64,000 nt of DNA from Pseudorasbora parva (Eukaryota > Chordata > Actinopteri > Cypriniformes > Gobionidae). The stretch is taken from assembly GCF_024679245.1 (NCBI RefSeq), contig NC_090176.1:17973293-18037292 (forward strand), written 5' to 3'. The notes under the pieces are model-generated. The model saw only the letters and a program-made list of their open reading frames with translations, did no database searches and was not told the origin of the DNA. Within the stretch, counting starts at the first letter, position 1. The number at the start of each line of letters is the position of its first letter. The translations under genes were made by a program, and so were the position numbers. Positions 31,908 to 43,563 of this stretch are shown here, in pieces.

Positions 31908-33663
31908 TGTAACAACAACGAGTTTATGAGTTTAATGTCTCGGGGAATAATTAACTCAAAAGGGGTTCAATATTCAATATTCATGAATTTATGAATATAA
32001 TTTGCCCGTCATTCATTACGTATTAAAAATTTCCCGATAGGGAAAATTGTTTAATTAAATACAAGTAACCCTTTATGAAATTGCTTGAAATTATCCTACT
32101 AAGTTCGTCCACCAAATTAGTTATAGACTTTTCAACTCAATTCTCCATAAGGGATCACTGCTTTACGAGCGCATAAGAAACATTAACTTTACTGATCAGG
32201 ACAAGTTCAATATTTCAAATGGTCATACAGTTTACTTTACTAACATAGTAGCATAAGCAGTTAGGTAACTTAGATCGCAAGTTTCATTGACTTTGTGTAT
32301 GTGGGAGAACAACAGACCCAACTCATTAAATGTCTTTCTGGAGGTTTAATAAACACAGACTAAAAATAACACTACGATTCACACAGAGAGTACACACTAA
32401 ATATGCATCAAGAAAGTAGACATGTAGATATTAACGAAAGAATACATAAAAGAGAATAATGAATAGACTGAGATTAGAGAGAGATAAAAGAGAGAGATGG
32501 GGGAGAGAGAGAGATGAGAGAGAGAGATGAGACAAGGCATTTAGAGGTAAAAACACAACTTCCTTCAGTTCAACCACTACGACCTTCACGGAGCTTGTCC
32601 CAACGGGACAATACACACCTTCTTTACAGCAGTTTAAATTTTATAAGAAGAAGAATACTTGCATTTCTTTTGGTTTCGTTTTGGCTTCTCGCTTGTGTGT
32701 GTGTGTATATATATCTGCGTCTCAGGTAGTTCTCTCCGAGGTCGGGAGGTGACGTAGTTTTCCTTTAGCGGCGTTTCGGGTCTACCTCCTGAAGTAGCCC
32801 GTGGCTAGTAAGTTGATGGAACGAGGAACAAAGGATTGTTGAAGACCGGATTGTAGAAACGGAGTTTCTTGAAGAGGAGTTTCCAGAAGAGAAGAGGGAA
32901 GTCAAGAAGGGAAGAAGAGGGGGGTCAAGAGGGAAGATTGTGGTCTCCACTGGTCTTTTAAGAGAATTAATCCACGCCCCCTTCTGGCTAATTCACCCAA
33001 TCCAGAGGGTGAATTCGGTAGCGGGAAAAGTTCTCTTTGTCTCATTTTATGGCCTATTTTGCATGTTCCTGAGGTGTCGTAAAGGGGTGTTGATTTTGTA
33101 TGGTTTTACTCCCAAGTCGGCTAAACATATTAATGATACATTTCACAATCCCATTTTGTGCATCATTGAGTAAGTCAAAGAAATAGGAATATTTAGATAT
33201 CAAACACCTTATGGCTGGGAGATATTAAAACAGAGATACAATTTTACACAGGAATACAAGCATTTAAAATGAGCTTACATTGTTTCTATGCCATGACTGA
33301 GTAGGCCTGAGTCAAGGAGCATGCATATACACACCAAGCTACCTCGTATACAGTCTAGAATAGTCTTAATTAAAGCTTCATAAGGAATGTGTGTGTGTGC
33401 TCGTGAGTCCTTGTGTATTGACAGGAGCCTTGGCGCCTTTCGGTCTGGGGAATGAAAAGGGGGGGGAAACAGGGTTCGAGTCGTGTGACCCGATCAGGGC
33501 CTGTGTTATTGGACGGGGTCGTAAAACTGCCGAAGTTGTCACTTCCCCCAGACTCTGTGGCGTGGCTCTTAATTTACATGCGGTTAAAAGCTATCCCCCC
33601 CCTTTTTACAATCAACATAGGGTTCCTCTTTGATCCTCATTGTAAGAGACCACAGACGCTACA
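31908..33663 (-). repeat. ERV 5' LTR (1756 bp)
   Basis: Direct repeat of 18054-19809, same length, with no difference noticed in the segments compared (both ends, the GA tract, the middle). In element orientation it is the 5' LTR, so proviral transcription runs toward lower coordinates, the same direction as cfap91. Confidence 0.97.
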
Positions 33664-33723
33664 TATGAAAGTTTAATTTTTATCATTACATTATGGAAAA
33701 TAATGAACTTTATCACAATATAT

Positions 33724-33880
33724 ACACACATAAACAATAGATACAAAAAATCCCACCATATTTATGTATGAAATTTGCATAGGCCTTGAGTTAGAAAGCT
33801 ACTGCATGGATAAAAGACGTAACATTTAGAACTGAAACTCTGTCCCCCTTGAAATTCACTCCCTGGACTGCATTGATGTG
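33724..33880. other. Short unique spacer
   Basis: About 155 bp between the Tc1 right end and the DIRS element, with no recognisable feature. Confidence 0.5.
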
Positions 33881-34041
33881 TTCCCTATCTCGAGGGAACT
33901 TCGAGCTGCGTCGAAACGCTAGGGGACGCCTCTGCGTGCCATGTCATGAAGCACTTGTGTAATCAGTCCAATAGCGGGACGATACGTCACGGGCGGGTGA
34001 CGTCATCGACCAGGAAGCTATAAAGCATGCCCGGACCAAAC

Positions 34042-34675
34042 CAAGCCTGCAGTCTCCCTCTCATTTACTGAAGCTTTCGCGCCTCGATCGCCCCCCGGTG
34101 ACCGGTCCCAGTATAGCCGCCCCTCTGTGATTTCTAATGGACACGAGGCAAACTAAATAATAAAATTACACTTCAAAAATGTTTCCCCAAAGTTAGTATA
34201 TGTCACTGAAGGCAGCTATCATCACGATGATTTCATTTCAGGTGTTCGTTTTAAAAATAAGTTTAGTTTGAGTTAGTTATTTGATGCTATAAAAACGGGG
34301 GTGTGACGTCATGATTGACAGCTGAGACTGACGGCTTCTCTGAGTGAAGTTGTCACTGAGGCACTAACGGACTTTTTTCGAAATTTTTGGGAGCAGATTA
34401 GAGCTTTAGCTTTAATTTCTACATTTCCATAACTGTTTATTTCACACCAACATAATTAATTGTTCTGCATCTGCGAGCGTGTGGGCGGGCTTTTGATATC
34501 GCGACTGTACTTCCTGCTCTACTTCCTGCGCTCTACTGCGCAACTCCGGTCCCGAAATCGCTACTGCGCAGACTCGGTCCCAAGATGTCCGCGCCGTGCA
34601 AGGCTGCCTGAAAGCTTCAAATATGGCAAGCGGAAACGGATGATGTCGAGTCGTCAATATTTTTTTACGGTCTAT
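34042..34675. mobile_element. 634-bp insertion in the DIRS left repeat
   Basis: The DIRS sequence is interrupted after cccggaccaaac and resumes with ggaccaaacagtcactagctt; the right inverted repeat shows the uninterrupted form. The 9-bp duplication ggaccaaac (34033-34041 and 34676-34684) flanks the insert. It ends with tttttttacggtctat, a phrase also seen near 11690 and common in cyprinid repeats. Class undetermined. Confidence 0.65.
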
Positions 34676-34769
34676 GGACCAAACAGTCACTAGCTTCTGT
34701 GTCTTCACAAGTGCTCTGTGTGAATTGTATGTCCATTTATTGTGTGTGTGTTCAAAAAAGAAAGAAAGA

Positions 34770-35790
34770 AAGAAATATGGCAAGTCAGTATAGGTGTTGT
34801 GTTCCTCCCTGTGGGGATACACACGTCCTAATGTGTGATGTGTTTGGGGCTCGAGCATGCCCAGTCAGCTCTCGAGGGGGTCGGCTGCGAGCATTGCGAG
34901 AGACTCCCAATGCGCATATTAAGATCACGCCGGGCACTCTTCGAGGAGAGTGCTTTGGCTCGCGGTCCTCAGGGCTCGGGTCCCGCTGTTGCCGAGGCGC
35001 AGCGAAGGCTCGCGTCCTGGGGATCGCAGTTGGATCTAGTGGCGGGGTTAGAGACGGGTGATCCCCTATCTCTGCCTTTACCCGCTGGATCTGCGGTTTT
35101 CTTCCGCTCGCGCTGAGGCACAAGCGCAGCAGCACTCCAGCTCCGAGGAACTGGATGTTGTTAGCGCTGATGATGATCTGCCAAAAGAAAACGACACACA
35201 CACACTCATAAAAAGAGGTGCTATTGGTGTAACTCGCGCTGTGTCCAGGTTAAGTTTAGACTGGCCGGCCGAGTGTCAAGAAGATCGCCAAAAAATAAAT
35301 AAATATATAAATAAAATAAGAAAGAGAAAGAACAATATAATGGCGAGCAGACAGTATGTTTGAGATTACGAGGGGCTGAATCTAGTGGCTCGGATCTCGC
35401 GTTTGCCGAGGCAGCGTGTAGATCACGGGTCTACAATATAGATTCTATGACTCGATCGCGGATCTCGCGGTTGCCGAGGCAGCGTGTAGATTACGGGGTT
35501 GAGTTTAGTGGCTCAGATCGCGTGTTTGCCGAGGCATCGCGTAGATTATGGGTCTGCATCTATCATTCAGAAAGGGCGACGATGTCTCGCGGGGAAGAGA
35601 CGCTTGCGAGCTATCTCTCCCCCGAGTCCACATCGTCACACAGCCCCACAGCTGCCCACAACAAGCCGGTAAAAAAAAAAAAAAAAAAGTCGGCTTTGGG
35701 GGTAGGGCATATTCGGCAGCAGATCAGGCGGCCGCCGGTTTGTATACGGCGGTTGCCCTGCAAGCATATAAAACAAGCAGACCTGCTGGG
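34770..35790 (+). pseudogene. DIRS gag-like region
   Basis: Frames here carry the DIRS Gag Cys/His block (CLGLEHAQSALEGVGCEHCE then RLPMRILRSRRALFEE) and a following LASWGSQLDLVAGLETGDPL stretch, at 34835-35116. Beyond that the frame is broken. The stretch 35375-35560 repeats one segment three times (ctcgcgtttgccgaggcagc-like), a local triplication. Confidence 0.7.
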
Positions 35791-36129
35791 GGATATTGAT
35801 ATTGAGATGTGAAATATAAAAATATATATATATATAATAAATAAATAAATAAATCAAAATGTCCCTCTGGGGCTGTCGGGCGGGGCAGCCTCAGCCGAGT
35901 ACATCCTTTCTCAAACCTACACCGAGCAAAACAAAGAGAGAGCGTGGCCGCTCGGGGCCCCCCCCCGCAGAGAGATCGGGGATCCGGGCGACGCGCTCAG
36001 CCGGGACCTTCCCCTGGTAGGGCGGATCTGAGGGCCGTCCTTACTGCTAGGAAGGCCTCGGCTAAGAAGTCCTGACGGCAGAGGCGCAGGACTTCCGATG
36101 GCAGTCCCCTCCGGGAGAGTGCGGCTCGC

Positions 36130-38230
36130 CGAGGCGCCCGCTCGTTCCCGGTGCCATCGGGGGGGGCCGGTCTGCCAACCCTGCCACTGTTGGTGCTTCA
36201 GGGCGCGGCGGTCCCCGGCGAACATATATCTCCTTGTCCGCCCGGAAACGTAGCGGCTTGGGGATGTTCGCGCCCTCTCGTGAGGGCCCCGGGGCGGTCA
36301 GTTCGGTTGCTACCTGCCGGTTATCCGTTACAGGACACCGGGCTGACCACCCAGGAAAATCCAGAGACCAGCCTCGAGAGGCTGGTTCCCTTAGTAGATT
36401 TTCTGGCAGCGTGGAAACTTCTGCCGAATATCTCAGAATGGGTCCTGCTCACATTATAAAAAGGGTTCGGGTCACACCCACCCGTGTTCAGCAGGGTTAC
36501 TCCTACGGTAGTAACCCCCGAGCAGCCTCTGGTCATGGAACGAGAGGTACAGACTCTTCTGCGAAAAGAGGCTATACACGGGTCCCTCCCCTCTGCAGAG
36601 AGTCGGGCTTTTACAGCCGGTACTTCATAGTTCCAAAGAAGGATGGAGGGTTAAGGCCTATTTTTAGATCTGCATCAGCTAAACAAAATGCTCACGATAA
36701 AACAGATCGTGTGTCACGTCAGGTCCGAGGACTGGTGTGTCACAATAGACCTAAAAAAAAAAAAAAAAAAAAAATTAAAAAAATGTATACTTCCACATCT
36801 CCATCCTTCCGCAGCACAGACAGGTCTTCAGGTTTGCTTTCGGGGGCGAAGCTTACCAGTATTGAGTGCTGCCATTCGGCCTAGCTTAATCACCCCACAC
36901 TTTCACCAAGTGCGTGAATGCAGCTCTGGCTCAGGTGCGACTCCAGGGCATTCGCGTGCTCAACTATATCGACGATTGGCTGGTGTTAGCATAGTCGAAA
37001 CAGTGGGCGTTCAGCATCGAAATGCTGTTCTCGCCCATATGAGAGTGTTGGGGCTAAGGTTGAACGGAAAGAAATGTGTGCTGGCACCTATAAGCTGCAG
37101 AGCACTACTTTTCTGGCGGTAGTCTGGGACACGAAAATAATGTCGGCTCGGCTATCCCCTCCCAGGATAAAAACGATCCTGGATACCGTGAACCAGATAA
37201 AGCTAGGTCAGTCACTCACTGTGAAACACTTTCAGAGAGTGTTAGGGCTGATGACAGCAGCGTCCAACGGGGTACCTTTTGGCCTGCGGTACATGAGACC
37301 CTTACAGTGGTGGCTCAGGACCAAGGGGTTCTCCCTGAGGGGAAACCCTTTTTCGCTTGATCAAGGTCACGCGGCGCTGCCTACGTGCCTTAGTGAAGTG
37401 AAAAGATCCTTGGTTCCTGTCCCAAGGTCCAGTTCTGGGGGCTCCTTGTCGTCGCGTAACGCTAACGACGGATGCCTCCCTAACTGGCTGGGGAGCGGTC
37501 ATGGGTGGCCGCTCGGCCCAAGGTCTGAGCGGCCGTCAGCTCTCCTGGCACATAAACCAGCTGGAGCTGATGGCTGTGTTTCAATCATATAAAATCAAAC
37601 ACTTCCTCTCAGACCTGCGGGGCCGCCATGTGTTAGTTCGGTCAGACAACACTTCGGTGGTCTCGTATATAAATCACCAGGGGGGGTTGAGATCGCGTCG
37701 GGTGTGGAAGCTGACGCATCATATGCTAACATGGGCCCAAGGCAGGATGCTCTCGCTCAGGGCGATGTACATCCCGGGGGTCCTGAATGTAGCGGCAGAC
37801 TCCCTGTCGAGGCAGGGAGTGATGCCGGGAGAATGGAGACTCCACCCGAGGTGGTGGAGGAGCTGTGGATCCGCTTTGGGCGAGCCCAGGTGGATCTGTT
37901 TGCGTCTCGAGAGACGACACACTGTCCAGCATATTTCTCCCTCACGCATCCAGCCCTGCTGGGGCTGGACGCAATGGTACAGACGTGGCCGAGGCTGCGT
38001 CTGTACGCCTTCCCCCCTCTGGCATTGCTCCCAGGAGTGCTGGAGAGCGTCCGCCGGGACGGGGTTCAGCTTTTATTGGTAGCCCCGCTCTGGCCGGGCC
38101 AAGTATGGCTCGCCGACATTATGTCTCTCCTAGAAGGTCCTCCCTGGAAAATCCCAGTCAGGAGAGATCTTCTTTCGCAGGCCGGGGGGGTCAGTACTGC
38201 ACCCGCGCCCGGAACTGTGGAAACAGTGGG
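36130..38230 (+). pseudogene. DIRS reverse transcriptase/RNase H remnant
   Basis: Fragments in different frames carry RT landmarks: PKKDGGLRPIF near 36640, LNKMLTIKQIVCHV near 36690, YIDDWLVLA at about 36965 (the RT active-site box). RNase H follows (LELMAVFQSYKIKHF and VRSDNTSVVSYINHQGG at about 37560-37690, then ALSQGV...DSLSRQGV). Frameshifts and a 22-nt A run at 36752-36774 that replaces RT sequence show the copy is dead. Confidence 0.85.
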
Positions 38231-39123
38231 CTTGGCCCCTGAGGGGGCCCAGTTCATAAACACGGGTCTATCTACTGAGGTGATAGAGACCATGTTGCAC
38301 TCCAGAGCACCATCCACAAGGAGACTTTACGCACTCAAATGGAGAGTTTTTGTCGCCTGGTGTACGCACCAGGCTTTGGACCCTGTTAACTGCCCGTTCG
38401 GTTCAGTTCTTGAGTTCCTACAAGAAAAATTCTCCGCAGGGTTATCTCCGTCAACACTGAAAGTATATGTGTCGGCGATATCTGCTTATCATATTCCATT
38501 AGATAATGCATCATTGGGGAAACACCCTTGGGTCATGCGTTTCCTTCGTGGTACTTTGAGGCACAGACCTGCGGCACGCTCGAGGGTGCCTACTTAGGCA
38601 GTGGCACCCTCTTGTCTGGAGTTTGCACCAGGAACGGTAAAAGCATTTCTCTTCCCGAGGGAAGGATATGCTCCCAAGGTCCCGACTAATGTGCCGGGAC
38701 CAGTAATGCTGCAGGCTTTCTGTCCGCCTCCGTTCACTAGTCAAGACCAAGAGAAGCTAAATCTGCTATGTCCGGTCAGGGCCCTAGATGCATATGTCCA
38801 CAGGGCTTCCCTGTGGCGAAACTCAGAACAGTTGTTTGTGTGTTTTTGGGTCCCCGAGCAAGGGAAAACCGGCTTCAAAGCAGATGCTTAGCAAGTGGAT
38901 AGTCGAGGCTATTTCGCTCGCTTATGAGTCGGCCGGACATCCTTCACCAATGAGGGTCCGCGCCCACTCCACTAGGAGTATGGCTGCCTCTATGGCTCTT
39001 ATTTCGGGAGTTTCATTGTCAGAGGTATGTGATGCGGCTGGGTGGTCCTCTCCGCATACATTTGTGAGGTTTTACAATCTAGATGTAGCCTCTACACCGG
39101 GGTCCCGGGTGTTTCTGGGTTGA
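38231..39123 (+). pseudogene. DIRS tyrosine recombinase remnant
   Basis: The first part reads SRAPSTRRLYALKWRVFVAW and LSPSTLKVYVSAISAYH, a core-binding domain. After a break at 38596 (stop) the catalytic part shows RVRAHSTRSMAASMAL (the HxxR box) and WSSPHTFVRFYNLDV with the nucleophilic tyrosine, ending at 39121. A frameshift near 38880 separates an upstream arginine region from the HxxR-Y end. DIRS elements use this recombinase instead of an integrase. Confidence 0.85.
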
Positions 39124-39520
39124 TTCACACATACAGACATTTGGGACTCTGGCGGCGTGGGTATTGAGGTCCCCTAGCGTTTCGACGCAGCTCGAAGTTC
39201 CCTCGAGATAGGGGACGTCTCAGGTTACGTATGTAACCATGGTTCCCTGAGAGGGAACGAGACGCTGCGTCGAGATGCCATACTCCCGGCATGCCTGTGA
39301 TCGATTTGTTCGACTTTTCCAGAAGCTAGTGACTGTTTGGTCCGGGCATGCTTTATAGCTTCCTGGTCGATGACGTCACCCGCCCGTGACGTATCGTCCC
39401 GCTATTGGACTGATTACACAAGTGCTTCATGACATGGCACGCAAAGGCGTCCCCTAGCGTTTTGACGCTGCGTCTCGTTCCCTCTCAGGGAACCATGGTT
39501 ACATACGTAACCTGAGACGT

Positions 39521-40687
39521 TTTCTCTTGCTATATGAGAAGACCTTCATTTTTCTAACACCCTAAAATAAAGTTAAGTGAAGGCACTGTTGTGAGAACAA
39601 TAAACCTGTGGCTGTGTTTTTTTTTTTTTTTTTTACAGATTGTGGTTGGGTTAGCCTGCAACTACTTCCAACCCCTGCTGGCAGATAACTTTCTATAATG
39701 GCGGCTCATGTCTGTTCTCATGTTAGAGTGAAGCAGAGAGGAGGTGAGATACATGATCACACGTTGACACAACCGAAAGTACCTCACACTCCTCCATTAC
39801 ACTGCATTTTGCCGCAGATCATCTGATTTGCCGTAAGTGACACAGCCTTCACAGTAAGATTTTAGTGGATTGTTTCTTTGTGGCTTGTGCTGTTAACTTT
39901 TCACACATTAAATATGTTTGTGTGGGTGTTCAGAGAGAAAGAAACATGGCACATTATACATAACGCATTATATTAAAAGCATCAGGTTCAAAATCTTACT
40001 TCAGAGAATGTACCATTTTTCCAACAATGACAAGATCAAGATATTATACATTCAAAAGTATAATATAAAGCTCAAACATTTCTCGTCACATTCTTCCAGA
40101 TGATCTGAGATGCAATTTGTATTTCTATGTTAACATACCATTCATTTCCAAACTAAGTTGTTACTTAAATTAAACATCAACATGTACAGCAACCTGTGAG
40201 CAATATATTTTCCTTTGGCCCACTTTAGCACAGGTGATTTCTGGTAAGATTCCTCAGAATGTGAGATGTGCCCACTGTGTATTTGTCTCCAAAGTACACT
40301 ACAAGCAAATGTACTAATGCATCTCCAACACTAATATTGTTACCATCATATCTTGTGTGGCCGTCAAAATAAACCAAACTCAAATTTAAAACCACTATAT
40401 TGAGACAGAAGACCACCGTTGTTGATTTAGGTCTGAGATGAGGAAAACCACAGTAAATCACATATGTTAGTCTCATGTTTATTTTACTTTAAACACATTC
40501 CCAGTTGAACTTCCTCAGCCAGCTAATGCCAGCTCATTCTCAAACTTTTACAGGGTGATGACTGTTCTTGCTAAACTAATAATAACACCATCAAGAGGTG
40601 GAATTGTTTAAAGATGGATTTAAAAAAAAAAGTTTTACTCATAGGATCAAGTTGTGTGGTTAACTCTTTTTTTAAAGCTATTGTATG
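39521..40687. other. Unique sequence, one exon-like stretch
   Basis: No gene recognised. At 39639-39741 on the plus strand a sequence is bounded by a T17-acag acceptor and a GAG|gtgaga donor, but its frame has an early stop. An antisense ORF at 40225-40476 has no domain I recognise. Confidence 0.4.
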
Positions 40688-42110
40688 CAGGGTGGCAACG
40701 GGTCCTTAAAAAGTCTTAAAATATCTTAAAATCAGATTCAATGGGTCTTAAATATTTTCGGTCATGCTACCGGTAAAATGTATCCAGTCTGACGGACACA
40801 GTGACTGTTATCATTGGACAAACCACAGATTTCTGGTATCAGCTGTTGTTGAGGCTCGCGCTGTGGCTGCCTGACTGTTTGTGAGAAACTTTAACGAAAA
40901 TGAGCATGGTAAACGTGAAGAAATTCACAAAAGAAACATACTGAGGTAAATTCAACATGTTTAGTTTATTGCTAGTATAGCCCTATAGTTAAATAGTTTA
41001 CCATGACAAGGGAGCTATTTTGCTGAATATTTTCACGAGTGCATTTTTCGATTTATTCTAGTTCAACAAACAAGCAGTAAAGTTACTTACATTTTAGACA
41101 AAATATTGACTGTTTTGTTCAGTTTCACCAGCGAAAATAGTTCCAAACAAAAATGATAGCAGAAGTTAACTACTTTGCATTCTCCAAGCAACACAGCATT
41201 TTGTTTAGTTACTGCGAACCCATCAGGTGAAGCGTCTTACCGCAACCTACTGGTGGTGTTTAAAAACATATTTAAACATTTCATATTTCCTATTCAATAT
41301 ATATTTAAAGCATTAATCTCATAACATTTATTTTTTGCAGTTTTAATTTTGCACTGTAAATTATTAAAATGTTTTGATTGGTAACAGCCCTATATTAAAT
41401 TGTAGAATTTTTGATAAATATTTGTGATAGCGTACTGATGAAAATATTACTTTAGAATAAATTGTTAATACCACCAAAAATCTTGTTAGTACGATATTTT
41501 TTAGGGATAAATTGGGCTTTTATTGTTACACTGCACTGTAGGATGATTTAATATACAATTTTTCTTCATGCAATATGTGTGTAAAATGGCCATATGAAAA
41601 AGGGAACTAACGGAAGTAGTAATTGGCAAGAATATTTAATATTACATGGAAATATTGATATATAATTTATTTTCCTGTTCACTCTGCTGTCTTCCAAAAT
41701 GCCTGATTTTCATGCTTGAAGTTGCTCTGATGTCCACTATAGTGGACATATGAAATCAAGGTCCTGTTTAGTAATATAATTAAGTTTAGTAATTCATATT
41801 CTGATTTTGAGACCCCATAACAATTTCCTGAGATATTACTTAACAACAAACTATTTGAAAATTAAAACTGTGACGCATATGGTGTCAGAAAAAAATCACT
41901 AAAACATAATATCCACTACAGTTAACATAAATGTTATGCTTGGGTCTCAGGAGGATATTTTGTTTTCTTTTTGCATTAAATATTACATATACGTATGCAA
42001 TATAATGTACATTTTTCCCAATATAACGTGTAATAAATTTCCCATACGGTGGTATTAAAAAGGTCTTAAAAAGCCTTAAATTTAACTTATTCATATCTGT
42101 AGACTCCCTG
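40688..42110. mobile_element. Candidate non-autonomous TIR element
   Basis: It begins cagggtggcaacgggtcctt with aaaaagtcttaaaatatctt and ends aggtcttaaaaagccttaaa ... gactccctg, giving short inverted ends (cagggt/ccctg). Flanks share gtatg. Inside is AT-rich and non-coding. The end motifs match a frequent cyprinid repeat. Confidence 0.55.
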
Positions 42111-43213
42111 GTATGAGTTAAAGAGAGAGGTAAATAAAGAAGTGGCTAGCGCAGTTGGTTGTTTGTGTCAGGGGAAGGTGTTGATAATGCAGGTTTTGTT
42201 ATATGTCAGCAGAAAAAAAGGTTATGTCTGACTACATTGCAGATTGCAAAGAGCATGTTCTTTTCTAATCTGTAGCACTTCATCAGGCCTCTCACCACAC
42301 CAACACATATTTGATCTGACAAAGGCTAATATCCATGTGTGATTGGAGGGGGGCATGGCTAACCACATCCTCTGTGACTGTGACTATCTGAACTATGCAA
42401 GACATCTGCACAAGAATTAACTGACTGTGCTGTTTTTCATAACCTCATTCAACATGCAAGGATTGTCCATTAACCATAATTAGACACCAATACTTCACCA
42501 AGAATTCAACCTAGTTAGATGTGAAAAATACTGGAATTAGCAAAATCAAAAATACCACACTATATTTATTACGCTATATTACAATGTTGTTTTGGAGCCC
42601 ATTGATTTTCATTGCTTATACAAAACAGTCAAAATATATTCTTTTATGTTCCACAGAAGAAAGAAAGCCGTACACGTTTGAGAAGACGTGAAGGTGAATA
42701 ATAACACAATCTGTTTTTTTGGGTGAACTGACCTTTTAATTTATCTGTTGATCTCTACTGAACTCTGCTTTTGTTGAACAAAACAAAGTTTTGTGCAAAC
42801 TAAACTGGATGTTTCACTATTGGCCATGGCAACATACTTGTTGACTTTGATGACATTTAAAAAGTAATAATAATTTAATAATAATAAATAGTAATACTTT
42901 TATAACCCCATATATTCTTGCTTTTTTGATTTCAACACACATTGATGCCATCTTGCATTAGGCATACAGACAGTAAAATATGTACATGCAAACAGTCAAC
43001 GCCCCTGCATCACAACGTGTCGAGTTTAGTCAATTCATGAACTTCGTTTTGAGACACGGCGAGGAATAATGCTGGGAGAATTACCTTTTAAAGCCCAACT
43101 TGATCAAGCCAAGGATTGATGAGTAAGTTCCTCTTTCTTAAGTAGGCTACTTTATTCTTTAATCGTTGTATGGACTAGTATTTGTGTGTCTGTTAAACTG
43201 CAAAAAGTATAAA
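42111..43213. other. Unique/degenerate intergenic sequence
   Basis: No gene recognised. Half of a common cyprinid repeat (tttttgggtgaactgaccttttaat) ends near 42740. A GTAAGT donor-like site at 43121 follows a GC-richer stretch and could end a 5' non-coding exon; this is unsupported otherwise. Confidence 0.35.
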
Positions 43214-43563
43214 TACAAACCCGATTCCAAAAAAGTTGTGACACTGTACAAATTGTGAATAAAAACAAAATGCAATGTGGAAGTTTCAAATTTCAATATT
43301 TTATTCAGAATACAACATAGATGACATATCAAATGGTTAAACTGAGAAAAAATATAATTTCAAGGGAAAAATAAGTTGATTTTATTCATGGCATCAACAC
43401 ATCTCAATAAAGTTGGGACAAGGCCATGTTTACCACTGTGTGGCATCCCCTCTTCTTTTTATAACAGTCTGCAAACGTCTTGGGACTGAGGAGACATGTT
43501 GTCCCATTCTTGTCTAATACAGGCTTCTAGTTGCTCAACTGTCTTAGGTCTTCTTTGTCGCAT

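Larger units (their letters stand above)
18054..33663 (-). mobile_element. Complete endogenous retrovirus, 15.6 kb
   Basis: A full provirus on the minus strand: 5' LTR 33663-31908, primer site near 31899-31882, long leader, gag 29121-27247, pol 27240-21910, env 21789-20023, polypurine tract at 19821-19810, 3' LTR 19809-18054. The flanks carry a 4-bp target duplication tatg (18050-18053 and 33664-33667) inside the right inverted repeat of a Tc1 element. All three genes are open end to end. The two LTRs sit at a constant offset (13,854) from start to finish and showed no difference where compared. This implies a recent insertion. Confidence 0.97.
14563..33723 (+). mobile_element. Tc1-like transposon split by nested insertions
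   Basis: The left terminus begins caggtccttctcaagaaatt after TA; the complementary right inverted repeat is found at 17950-18053 and resumes at 33664-33723. Its last ~30 bp are missing. The element is interrupted at 15127-17143 by a TIR element and at 18054-33663 by an endogenous retrovirus. Joining the flanks across each insertion restores a continuous Tc1 sequence, which fixes the order of events. Confidence 0.93.
33881..39520 (+). mobile_element. DIRS-type tyrosine-recombinase retrotransposon
   Basis: The left inverted terminal repeat begins ttccctatctcgagggaact (33881) and runs to about 34041, continuing at 34676-34700. Its complement lies at 39322-39510. Just before the right repeat, 39165-39275 carries sequence complementary to both element ends (ccctcgagataggggacgtc and gtaaccatggttccctgaga), the internal complementary region that defines DIRS elements. 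Inside are gag-like, RT/RNase H and tyrosine recombinase remnants. There is no flanking target duplication, as expected for this class. Confidence 0.9.

Noticed and set aside
40225..40476. 83-codon minus-strand ORF, considered as a decayed C1q-like domain
   Set aside because: The resemblance is too loose, and there are no splice sites or neighbours to support it.
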